From: Carnobacterium jeotgali MS3
Lineage (GTDB): Bacteria; Bacillota; Bacilli; Lactobacillales; Carnobacteriaceae
Assembly: GCF_000745125.1 (NCBI RefSeq)
Contig: NZ_JQNF01000010.1
Span: forward strand, 682,001-746,000
Length of the DNA stretch: 64,000 bases
Direction: 5' to 3'
A program made the translations under genes and the position numbers. Position 1 is the stretch's first letter. Each line of letters begins with the position of its first letter. The notes beneath the pieces are model-generated. The model searched no databases. It was given only the letters and a program-made list of their open reading frames with translations, and had not been told where the DNA came from. Below are positions 56,573 through 64,000 of this stretch, in pieces.

Positions 56573-57436
56573 ATGGAATTACAAGAACATAAGTATATAA
56601 AAACCAATGGAATTAAATTACACGTTGTCCAACAAGGTCCTGAAAATGGTGAGTTGGTTCTATTACTGCATGGGTTTCCAGAGTTTTGGTATGGGTGGAG
56701 TAACCAACTATCTGATTTAGCAAATAAAGGGTTCCGAGTATGGGCTCCTGATCAGAGAGGATACAATCTCAGCGATAAACCCAAGAAAGTAAAAGATTAT
56801 CGCATGGATCAGTTAGCAGCAGATGTTGCTGGATTGATTAAAGCATCAGGGAAAGAAAAAGTCATTTTAGTCGGTCATGACTGGGGCGGAATCGTGGCGT
56901 GGCGAGTGGCGCGCGAGTATCCCGAACTGCTCCACAAGTTGATCATCCTCAATGCTCCACATGAAGTTGCTATGGGCAGCCAGATTGTGCGACACCCATT
57001 ACAACTAGTGAAAAGCTCGTATATTGCTTTCTTCCAGTTGAGAGGACTGCCGGAAAGAGTATTTGGAATGTCTAATTGGAAAGTTTTAGAGAAGACACTG
57101 GTAAATAGCAGTCAAAAAGGCACGTTTACTGAAGAGCAATTGAAAAACTATCGTGTTGCTTGGTCACAACCCGGTGCTATGCGTTCGATGATTAATTGGT
57201 ATCGTGCACTGATAAATAAACCTACAAAACCAACTATCCCATCACGCGTGACTGTCCCTACGTTAGTGATATGGGGAGCTAAAGATCAATTTTTAGGTCC
57301 TGAATTAGCTAGTAAAAGTCTGGAGTTTTGTGATAATGGTCGAGGAATCTTATTAGGAGAAGCAACTCACTGGGTGCATCACGAAGAACCCGAGCGAGTC
57401 AGCAACTTAATGATAGATTTTATTGCTGAAAAATAA
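56573..57436 (+). CDS. Alpha/beta hydrolase, epoxide-hydrolase-like
   Basis: A 287-residue hydrolase. The oxyanion HGFPEFWYGW (about residues 33-42), the nucleophile Asp in VGHDWGGIVAW (about 102-112), the acid Asp in WGAKDQFL and the base His in EATHWVHHEEP are all present. HGFPEFWY and the Asp nucleophile fit soluble epoxide hydrolases or haloacetate dehalogenases better than esterases. It starts 30 bp after the AlkD gene and may be cotranscribed. Confidence 0.87.
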   Translation: MELQEHKYIKTNGIKLHVVQQGPENGELVLLLHGFPEFWYGWSNQLSDLANKGFRVWAPDQRGYNLSDKPKKVKDYRMDQLAADVAGLIKASGKEKVILVGHDWGGIVAWRVAREYPELLHKLIILNAPHEVAMGSQIVRHPLQLVKSSYIAFFQLRGLPERVFGMSNWKVLEKTLVNSSQKGTFTEEQLKNYRVAWSQPGAMRSMINWYRALINKPTKPTIPSRVTVPTLVIWGAKDQFLGPELASKSLEFCDNGRGILLGEATHWVHHEEPERVSNLMIDFIAEK

Positions 57437-57461
57437 GCTCAATTTAAAAAAATGCTGAAAA

Positions 57462-57497
57462 AAAGCACATTATCCATCTAAATGGGCAATGTGCTTT
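57462..57497. terminator. Bidirectional terminator between the hydrolase and the satP-like gene
   Basis: AAAGCACATT and AATGTGCTTT arms with inner CCAT/ATGG pairing. Confidence 0.85.
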
Positions 57498-57511
57498 CGT
57501 TAATGAGGCTT

Positions 57512-58111
57512 TTATTTTTTAACTTCGCCAATAGGCATAATTATTTTTCCATAAAGTTCATTTAAAACTTGTGCCATTGCAGCATAAATTGCTGAGAATC
57601 CACAAATGATTCCTTCATAACCAGCAATCGTTAAAACAAGTTCAGATCCTGTAAAATGACCTAAAGATAATAATAGGAATAAAAGTGCTAATGATCCAAA
57701 TACAACTTGTAAAGCTTTGCTGATTCTAAGCGTTCCAATAAACATAGCAAATGTAAAGATAGCCCACATGAACAAGTATGCTCCCATAGATTGACTAGAA
57801 GGTGCCTCGCCTAAACCCATAGTAGGTAAAATGTTTATTGCAATCAATGATAGCCAAAAGAATCCAAATGATGTAAATGCTGTAGCGCCAAAAGTATTAT
57901 CCTTTTTCCATTCCATAATTCCTGCAATCACTTGTGCAAATCCGCCATAAAAAATACCCATTGCAAAAATCATTGAATCCATTGGGAAAAATCCAGCATT
58001 ATGAAGATTTAACAATACAGTAGTCATTCCGAAACCCAATAGTCCAAGTGGAGCAGGGTTAGCGGTCATTTCCTTGAAGGTAACTGTTTTACCTAATTTA
58101 TCTTTATCCAT
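57512..58111 (-). CDS. Acetate/succinate transporter family (GPR1/FUN34/YaaH, SatP-like)
   Basis: A 199-residue protein with six helices and the family signature [21 protein letters not shown] near residue 18. It also has [24 protein letters not shown]. Family members move acetate, succinate or protons. An AAGGAG-type site (AAAGGAGTTTATTT) precedes the start on the minus strand. Confidence 0.9.
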   Translation of the reverse strand: MDKDKLGKTVTFKEMTANPAPLGLLGFGMTTVLLNLHNAGFFPMDSMIFAMGIFYGGFAQVIAGIMEWKKDNTFGATAFTSFGFFWLSLIAINILPTMGLGEAPSSQSMGAYLFMWAIFTFAMFIGTLRISKALQVVFGSLALLFLLLSLGHFTGSELVLTIAGYEGIICGFSAIYAAMAQVLNELYGKIIMPIGEVKK

Positions 58112-58242
58112 TTTGTTAAATAAACTCCTTTAAATATATAGTCGCAAAAATTCACGCGATTCTTATTATACAGAAGGTGGTCTATACAAGTCAAATGAAA
58201 GTTTGAATTAAATACTTTGAAATTATTATTCGTATTTTCTAT

Positions 58243-58274
58243 AAAAAAACCCCTGAAAATTAGATTTTTAGGGG
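58243..58274 (-). terminator. Terminator after the CofE-like gene
   Basis: On the minus strand CCCCTAAAAA and TTTTCAGGGG form a stem followed by T7. Confidence 0.85.
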
Positions 58275-58311
58275 ATGACTTATTTTGAAATACGTCTTTT
58301 TTATATTAAGC

Positions 58312-59502
58312 TTATTTTGTATAGTTGTCGAAGTAACCTTGAATATAAACAATAGGTGTTCCTTTATCTCCGCTGCCAGAGGTTAAGTCAGATAATGAAC
58401 CGATTAAGTCAGTTAATCTACGTGGAGTGGTACCTTGCGCTTCCATCGTGCCAACTAGATCTTCCTTTTTATTCAGAATATATTCAGAGATAGATTGTTT
58501 TAGATCTTCTCCACGAAGATGAGAGAAGTTATTGTCGGCTAGATATTTTAACTTCACTTCGTTTGGAGTGCCTTCAAGGCCTCTGGTGTATGCAGGCGAA
58601 ACAACTGGATCTGCAAGTTCCCAAATTTTACCAACTGGATCTTTGAATGCACCGTCACCATATACCATGACTTCAATTGTTTTACCTGTTAGTTCTTTTA
58701 ATTTGGCTTGAATACCATCGACAATTGGCTGGCAATTATTTGGAAAGAGTTTCAGGGTATCTTCTGTTGCTTTATTTGATCCAAGTAGGCCATAAGTTTC
58801 ATTAAAGCCGCTGCCGTTGATTGATGTTGTTAAAATATCATCAAGGCCATATACTGTTTCAGCACCATTAGTTGATAAGATGCGTTTTGTTCTAAAACGT
58901 GAATGTATATCACTCGTTAAGACATGTTTAGTATACGTTAAAATAGTTTTAGGATTGTTTGAGAAAATGACTTCGCAAGTTGCACCTTCAGCTTCAATCA
59001 ACTCTCGATAGTAATCGATATAATCGATCCCAGTAAAGCGGTGTTTTTTATAACCGAAATGCTCACGGAATTCAGCTTCAGTTAAAACATCTGTCCATGG
59101 ATTCACACCTTTGACATCCAGTTCATCGATTTCAACAAGTTGATTCCCTACTTCATCAGAAGGGTAACTCAACATTAAAACGATATTTTTTGCACCTTTT
59201 GCAATACCGCGTAAGATATTTGCAAAGCGATTACGACTTAATATTGGAAAAATGACGCCGATTGTTTCATCTCCGAATTTTGCTTTGATATCTTCAGCAA
59301 TAGCATCAATTGATGCATAGTTTCCTTGTGCGCGTGCCACAATTGACTCGGTTATAGTAACAATATCCCGATTTTCAAAAGAAAACTCTTCATTCTTAGC
59401 TGCATTTAATACAGTCTCCACTACAATTTGTTCAATATCGTCGCCTTTATTGATGATTGGACCGCGAAGGCCGCGTACTACTGTTCCTACTGTGTTTTCC
59501 AA
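58312..59502 (-). CDS. CofE-like protein (coenzyme F420-0:glutamate ligase family)
   Basis: A 396-residue protein. The CofE fold is suggested by TVVRGLRGPIINKGDDI, TITESIVARAQGNYA, VYGDGAFKDPVGKIWELADP and PRRLTDLIGSL. Many Firmicutes that do not make F420 encode such proteins, so the true substrate is unknown; a gamma-glutamyl ligase on another compound is plausible. It is monocistronic. The 473-bp region 59503-59975 upstream shows a GTGGTATAAT promoter element near 59848 but no gene. Confidence 0.82.
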   Translation of the reverse strand: MENTVGTVVRGLRGPIINKGDDIEQIVVETVLNAAKNEEFSFENRDIVTITESIVARAQGNYASIDAIAEDIKAKFGDETIGVIFPILSRNRFANILRGIAKGAKNIVLMLSYPSDEVGNQLVEIDELDVKGVNPWTDVLTEAEFREHFGYKKHRFTGIDYIDYYRELIEAEGATCEVIFSNNPKTILTYTKHVLTSDIHSRFRTKRILSTNGAETVYGLDDILTTSINGSGFNETYGLLGSNKATEDTLKLFPNNCQPIVDGIQAKLKELTGKTIEVMVYGDGAFKDPVGKIWELADPVVSPAYTRGLEGTPNEVKLKYLADNNFSHLRGEDLKQSISEYILNKKEDLVGTMEAQGTTPRRLTDLIGSLSDLTSGSGDKGTPIVYIQGYFDNYTK

Positions 59503-59975
59503 TATGATCTCTCCTAATATATTGCTTTATAAAAATAGGCATAACTATTTACACACTATACACTTAGTATACCTTTCTGAACGCCTAGAAGTAAAATAGA
59601 ATAACATACTAGATGAATATAGCGAGTTATTGAAAAAGTGTACTTCTTTTAATTATTCAATTTCTCTTATATCTCTGTTTCAAAATAGTTTATCTCATAC
59701 TCCGTTAGTGAAAACGTAGATTCAAACTCATTTGTACTCAAAAGGAGTTTGTGTACTATGAATTAATAGTATGATAAACAAAGAATTAAGGGCGGTTAAC
59801 ATAGGTTTCGGAGACATCCATAGTTTAAATGCAATAGAGCATTTGTGGTATAATTACTAAGCGTACTTTAAACAAAAGTAGACTTAAAAGGACCTATTTA
59901 ATTATAGAAAGTCAAATCAGTAAATAGTTGAATGGTTCAATATTATCTATAGAATTTATTAAAGGAGAATCTTAG

Positions 59976-60536
59976 ATGAACTTAAGAGAACAAATCAGCC
60001 ATTACATACCTTATACTATTCAAGAAGCTAAAGAACAAGAAGTTATCCTAAAGTATATGGATACTTTTGACAATTTACTGACTCGCGAAAATGAATTTGC
60101 TCATCTAACAGCTTCAGCTTGGATCGTTAATCCTGAACGTACGAAAGTTTTAATGGCCTATCATAATATTTATCAATCATGGTCTTGGATTGGTGGGCAT
60201 GCGGATGGCAATGAGGATTTATTGCAAGTAGTTTTGAAAGAAACAACTGAAGAAACAGGTTTAATAAATATTATTCCAATTATGCAAGATATTTACTCAG
60301 TAGAAATACTAGGTGTTCCTAGTCATATAAAAAAGGGCAGTCCAATTGTCACACATTTGCATTTGAATGTAACGTATTTGATTGAAGCGACTGAAAATGA
60401 AGAAACGACGGTTAAAAAAGATGAAAATAGTGCCATAAAATGGATGGAATTAAATGAAGCCATTGAAGCTTGTACTGAGCCTGAGATGAAACTCATCTAT
60501 CAAAAGTTGAACGAAAAATTAAAAAACGAAAAATAA
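59976..60536 (+). CDS. Nudix hydrolase
   Basis: A 186-residue pyrophosphohydrolase. The Nudix box reads GHADGNEDLLQVVLKETTEETGL (given in parts: G-x5-E at GHADGNE, then KETTEETGL). Lys replaces the Arg of the usual REUXEEXGU, a tolerated change in some members. The flanks are FAHLTASAWIVNPERTKVLM and GSPIVTHLHLNVTYL, resembling IPP isomerase-like and YfcD-like Nudix proteins. The substrate is unknown. RBS AAAGGAG precedes the ATG. Confidence 0.88.
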   Translation: MNLREQISHYIPYTIQEAKEQEVILKYMDTFDNLLTRENEFAHLTASAWIVNPERTKVLMAYHNIYQSWSWIGGHADGNEDLLQVVLKETTEETGLINIIPIMQDIYSVEILGVPSHIKKGSPIVTHLHLNVTYLIEATENEETTVKKDENSAIKWMELNEAIEACTEPEMKLIYQKLNEKLKNEK

Positions 60537-60543
60537 AAAAAAA

Positions 60544-60599
60544 CTGGGTACTAGTTTCCTCTATATGTTCTATAGAAGAAACTGGTACCCAGCTTTTTT
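60544..60599. terminator. Bidirectional terminator between the Nudix and uracil permease genes
   Basis: CTGGGTACTAGTTTC and GAAACTGGTACCCAG with inner CTATA/TATAG pairing, T6 downstream on the plus strand. Confidence 0.88.
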
Positions 60600-60605
60600 A
60601 ACCTA

Positions 60606-61880
60606 TTAGTCTTCGTCTGATTCATTCATTAAGCCAGCTATTTCAAATAAATAAAAGACGACACTTAAAACAATTCCGACTACACTCGCAAGAATCATAC
60701 CTTTTAGTTCAATTCCCGCAAAATTAACCGTTAAGCCGCTTAAGCCAGCAACAAGAACAATAGAAGTTAAAATTAAATTTTTTGATTTGCTATAATCGAC
60801 TTTAGATTCCACTAACAAGCGCAATCCACTTGTTCCAATCATTCCGTAAAGTAGAAATGTTACTCCACCAATGACATTTCCGGGAATCGTCGAGATAAAT
60901 GCTGCTAAAGGTCCAATAAAAGCCATGCAGATTGAGAAAATTGCTGCCCCAGCAATTACCCGAACACTGTAAACACGCGTGATTGCCATAACACCAATAT
61001 TTTCACCATAAGTTGTTGTAGGAACCCCACCAATCAGACCAGATAAAGCAGTGCCCAAATTGTCAGCGAATAAAGAGCGATGTAATCCAGGATTTTTAAT
61101 CAAATCATGGCCGACAACATTTGAAGTGACAACTTGATGACCTATATGTTCAGAAGTTAAGACAAGAAGCACAGGTAGCATCGTTAGTATGGCATTAACA
61201 TCAAACTTTGCCCATTGAAAATGAGGCAAGGTAAACAATGGCGTTTCCGTTAAAGGGGTAAAATCGACCATTCCAAATGCAGCAGCAGAGAGATAACCGA
61301 CAACAATTGAAATTAAAATGGGGATAGTGGATAAAAATCCTTTAAACAGTACTGAACCTAAAATTGCTACACTTAATGTAATGAAAAAGACAATAAAGTC
61401 TTGGGATGAGGCCGTTTCAGTCATCAAGTTTGCACCGATTGAACCGCCTTGGACAGTGTTTGAAGCTAGCTCCAAACCAATTAAAGCAACGACTGCACCC
61501 ATTGCTGCTGGTGGAAGAACGATATTAATCCATGCAGTACCTACACGTCGAATGAATAAGGCTAAAAGACAACCAATGACTCCTAAGACGACAAATCCTC
61601 CTTGAGCATAAGCAAAACCTTGATTCGCAATAATAATACTTGCAGGTCCAATGAAAGCAAAACTTGAACCAAGATAAGCAGGAGCTTTTCCTTTGGTGAT
61701 AAGAATAAATAATAACGTAGAGATTCCGTTCATTAATAAGACAATACTAGGGTCAATACCAAAGATGATAGGCACTAATACAGAAGCGCCAAACATTGCA
61801 AAAGTATGTTGCAAACTTAACGGCACCAGTAATTTTACAGGGACCTTTTCATTAACTTGAATAATTTTCTTGCTTGACAT
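60606..61880 (-). CDS. pyrP: Uracil/xanthine permease family transporter (likely uracil permease)
   Basis: A 424-residue NCS2 transporter with 14 expected helices. Conserved parts are QHTFAMFGASVLVP, GSSFAFIGPASII, LVLTSEHIGHQVVTSN with the substrate Glu, GLIGGVPTTTYGENIGVMAITRVYS with the second Glu, and GGVTFLLYGMIGTSG. A PyrR-type attenuator in the leader argues for uracil rather than xanthine. AGGAGG precedes the start. Confidence 0.92.
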   Translation of the reverse strand: MSSKKIIQVNEKVPVKLLVPLSLQHTFAMFGASVLVPIIFGIDPSIVLLMNGISTLLFILITKGKAPAYLGSSFAFIGPASIIIANQGFAYAQGGFVVLGVIGCLLALFIRRVGTAWINIVLPPAAMGAVVALIGLELASNTVQGGSIGANLMTETASSQDFIVFFITLSVAILGSVLFKGFLSTIPILISIVVGYLSAAAFGMVDFTPLTETPLFTLPHFQWAKFDVNAILTMLPVLLVLTSEHIGHQVVTSNVVGHDLIKNPGLHRSLFADNLGTALSGLIGGVPTTTYGENIGVMAITRVYSVRVIAGAAIFSICMAFIGPLAAFISTIPGNVIGGVTFLLYGMIGTSGLRLLVESKVDYSKSKNLILTSIVLVAGLSGLTVNFAGIELKGMILASVVGIVLSVVFYLFEIAGLMNESDED

Positions 61881-61904
61881 ATACGATTCCTCCTATTTTT
61901 GGGC

Positions 61905-62030
61905 ACAAAAAATGCCCTTCTTGAATGGTGTATTCGCAAAAGGACCTCAGGTATCGTATCATAAATTGACTTGTTACCCTTTTTAATCTCTCTGGATTAA
62001 TTTAAAAGGACTTTGCTTTGATTTATTCTA
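61905..62030 (-). promoter_or_regulatory. PyrR-type RNA attenuator upstream of the uracil permease
   Basis: On the minus strand the leader holds AATCCAGAGAGATT (plus 61984-61999), close to the PyrR RNA loop consensus ARUCCNGNGAGGYU. Downstream a terminator forms from GTCCTTTT and AGAAGGGC with inner GAAT/ATTC pairing and T6 (plus 61905-61946). When UMP-bound PyrR holds the first hairpin, the terminator should form. Confidence 0.78.
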
Positions 62031-62212
62031 GCAGTAAACAATTTGGATTACAACAATCAATCCGTAAATAACCAATAATTCTTAAAAACAGAAGCACCTG
62101 AAAGTAATAATAAATGGTTTTTATCTGCTGACAAAAGGTGCAATAAGGTGAATAAAGCTTTATACTATATAGAAGATAACAATTTGAAAAAGCTTTTGGA
62201 GGGCAAAATAAG

Positions 62213-62737
62213 ATGAACAATAATGATCGATTGGTAAGATTAAGATACGCATTAGATATTAAAGATGCAGATATGGTAGAAATTTTTAAATTAGGCGGAT
62301 TAGAAATAACAAAAGAAGATGTAAAAAAAATGCTGGATAAGTCGAAAAAACAAAAAGATGAAATTGCAAAAGAAGATGAGTTTCAAAAAAATGAGTACGT
62401 GAAAGATTGCTCTAACCAAACGTTAGAATGCTTTTTAAATGGTTTAATTATATTCAAAAGAGGCAAAAAAGATTCAGAAGTCACAGAACCAGAAAAGCCT
62501 GTTTCATTGATAATAACGAATAAAAACGTAAATAATATTTTGCTGAAAAAAATTAAAATAGCTCTTTCCCTTACAAGTGATGATATGCTGGGTGTTCTAG
62601 GAAATGCGGGAGTGGAAATATCAAAAAGCGAATTAAGTGCAGTTTTTAGAAAAGAAGGACATCGAAATTACAAAGAATGTGGCGATCGTTATGCTAGGAA
62701 TTTTTTGAAAGGTTTAGCTATAGCGTGGCGCGAATAA
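62213..62737 (+). CDS. DUF1456 family protein (YehS-like)
   Basis: A 174-residue protein with two copies of one domain. The first (about residues 1-85) begins NDRLVRLRYALDIKDADMVEIF and the second (about 100-172) begins NVNNILLKKIKIALSLTSDDMLGVL, each followed by the helical LxxxxxEISKSELSAVFR-like segment. DUF1456 function is unknown; YehS belongs to it. RBS TTGGAGGG precedes the ATG. Confidence 0.88.
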   Translation: MNNNDRLVRLRYALDIKDADMVEIFKLGGLEITKEDVKKMLDKSKKQKDEIAKEDEFQKNEYVKDCSNQTLECFLNGLIIFKRGKKDSEVTEPEKPVSLIITNKNVNNILLKKIKIALSLTSDDMLGVLGNAGVEISKSELSAVFRKEGHRNYKECGDRYARNFLKGLAIAWRE

Positions 62738-62768
62738 TTAGTTAATCTAATAAGCTGTTTTAGAAAAA

Positions 62769-62822
62769 AACACTGGATTAAACTTCTGCTTTCATTGCTG
62801 AAGTTCAGTCTAGTATTTTTTT
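62769..62822 (+). terminator. Terminator after the DUF1456 gene
   Basis: ACTGGATTAAACTTC pairs imperfectly with GAAGTTCAGTCTAGT, followed by ATTTTTTT. Confidence 0.85.
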
Positions 62823-62970
62823 ATAGAGAAACAAAAAATTCATAGAGAAAATACATTGATTTTAAAAAATAAACCCCTATAATTGAAAAGGATGTAAAAA
62901 TAAAACGTTAGTTTTAGGCAAAATATAAGTGCATTTATTTATTCTTAATAGTAGTTAGAAAATAAAAACC

Positions 62971-63004
62971 GTTAGTACGACAAAAATCGTCTAACTTTTT
63001 TTTG
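62971..63004 (+). terminator. Terminator-like hairpin in the leader of the DUF1846 gene
   Basis: GTTAGTACGA and TCGTCTAAC with a CAAAAA loop are followed by T8. It lies 50 nt before the DUF1846 ATG and after the previous gene's own terminator, so it may be an attenuator. Confidence 0.6.
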
Positions 63005-63053
63005 TTTAAAAAGGCAGCTGCTAAAATCCAGCAATTATATAGGAGGAAAGCAC

Positions 63054-64000
63054 ATGAAAAAAGCAGGGTTTGATCCACAGAAATATATTGAAGAACAATC
63101 AAAATATATCTTAGAACGAGTAAATGATTACGACAAGTTGTATCTTGAATTTGGTGGAAAATTGATTGGTGATAAACATGCCAAACGAGTATTACCAGGT
63201 TTTGATGAAGATGCAAAAATTAAGTTGTTACAAAAATTAAAAGATCAAGCTGAGATCATTATTTGTGTGTACGCTGGAGATATCGAACGGAATAAAATTC
63301 GTGGCGATTACGGCATTACTTATGATATGGATGTTTTAAGATTAATTGATGAATTAAGAGGATATGGTTTAGAAGTAAACAGTGTAGTTATTACGCGCTA
63401 CAACGGTCAACCTTCTACAAAACTGTTCATTAATAAACTAGAAAGAAGAGATATCAAAGTATTTACGCATGCTGCAATTGAAGGATATCCATCAGATATT
63501 GAAACGATTGTTAGTGAAGAAGGTTTTGCAAAAAATGCTTATATTCCAACAACTAAACCAATCGTTGTTGTTACAGCACCCGGTCCTGGAAGTGGGAAAC
63601 TAGCAACGTGTTTAAATCAACTATACCATGAACGCCATCAAGGGAAGACAGCTGGGTATTCAAAATTTGAAACTTTTCCAGTTTGGAATGTACCGTTAAA
63701 ACATCCGCTTAATATTGCTTATGAAGCGGCTACTGTAGATTTGAAAGATGTCAATATGATCGATAATTTTCATTTTGAAAAATACAATCAAGTAGCGGTC
63801 AATTATAATCGAGATCTTGAAACTTTCCCAGTTATTAAACGCATCATTGAAAAAATTACTGGACAAGAATCAGTCTACCAATCTCCGACAGATATGGGTG
63901 TTAATCGAGTAGGTTTTGGCATTACTGATGATGAAGTTGTTAGAGAGGCCTCTAAACAAGAAATTATTCGCAGAAGCTTTTTAACGGAATGTGACTTTAA
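63054..64000 (+). CDS. DUF1846 family protein (partial, runs off the window)
   Basis: The first 315 residues are present with no stop. The N-terminus [42 protein letters not shown], the nucleotide-binding-like loop [21 protein letters not shown] and the segment [17 protein letters not shown] are DUF1846 features; the full protein is about 500 residues. Crystal structures show a Rossmann-like fold with a P-loop-like site; the biological role is unknown. RBS AGGAGG precedes the ATG. Confidence 0.92.
   Translation, partial: MKKAGFDPQKYIEEQSKYILERVNDYDKLYLEFGGKLIGDKHAKRVLPGFDEDAKIKLLQKLKDQAEIIICVYAGDIERNKIRGDYGITYDMDVLRLIDELRGYGLEVNSVVITRYNGQPSTKLFINKLERRDIKVFTHAAIEGYPSDIETIVSEEGFAKNAYIPTTKPIVVVTAPGPGSGKLATCLNQLYHERHQGKTAGYSKFETFPVWNVPLKHPLNIAYEAATVDLKDVNMIDNFHFEKYNQVAVNYNRDLETFPVIKRIIEKITGQESVYQSPTDMGVNRVGFGITDDEVVREASKQEIIRRSFLTECDF

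Noticed and set aside
61951-61970. A copy of the CGTATCATAAAT attachment core upstream of the uracil permease
   Set aside because: It matches the SCC-type core over about 12 bases but lacks the GAACC and TGAGGTTTT flanks, and it lies within the PyrR-type leader. Chance is the simpler explanation.

Overview
The window reads as a low-GC Lactobacillales chromosome, most like Carnobacteriaceae (my inference from gene content and protein style; no search was run). It starts inside dnaA and runs away from the replication origin through a conserved block: dnaA(end)-dnaN-yaaA-recF-gyrB-gyrA, rpsF-ssb-rpsR, gdpP-rplI, dnaB, purA and tRNA-Lys. DnaA boxes lie between dnaA and dnaN. Three near-consensus parS palindromes at 8.4-9.7 kb support an origin-proximal location.

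From 15.8 to 23.3 kb is a mixed metabolic stretch: a ZIP metal transporter, a cytoplasmic alpha-amylase, and a thiM-thiD-thiE salvage operon behind two nearly identical tandem TPP riboswitches. thiD is broken by a one-base frameshift. A PTS glucose IIA protein and two small envelope proteins follow. From 23.4 to 32.2 kb is the walR-walK-yycH-yycI-walJ-htrA locus, a ClbS/DfsB-like protein, a CxxH/CxxC protein and rlmH. Four perfect DnaA boxes sit around the CxxH/CxxC gene and rlmH.

The most notable region is 32.2-49.7 kb. It is an SCC-like (staphylococcal cassette chromosome) integrative element inserted in the last codons of rlmH, the same site used by SCCmec. It is bounded by direct repeats related to the SCC attachment core. 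It carries adjacent large serine recombinases resembling CcrA and CcrB, a DUF927/Cch-type AAA+ helicase with two small upstream partners, DUF960 and DUF1643 proteins, and two RadC-domain proteins. Its cargo is a divergent restriction-modification pair at the left end, plus a zinc-ribbon protein and a three-repeat membrane-anchored protein at the right end. No antibiotic resistance gene is visible. A small gene of unknown function is duplicated together with radC. Each copy holds, inside its coding sequence, a strong terminator-like hairpin whose DNA is identical between copies although the proteins have diverged.

From 49.8 kb to the end the genes look chromosomal: glyoxalase I, a CPBP protease, an NAD(P)-binding reductase, a YghU-type glutathione transferase, a DUF1275 membrane protein, FabV enoyl reductase, glyoxalase II, AlkD, an epoxide-hydrolase-like enzyme, a YaaH/SatP transporter, a CofE-like ligase, a Nudix hydrolase, a uracil permease behind a PyrR-type attenuator, a DUF1456 protein and a DUF1846 protein cut by the window end. 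Several of these deal with reactive electrophiles or alkylation damage, but they are separate transcription units.
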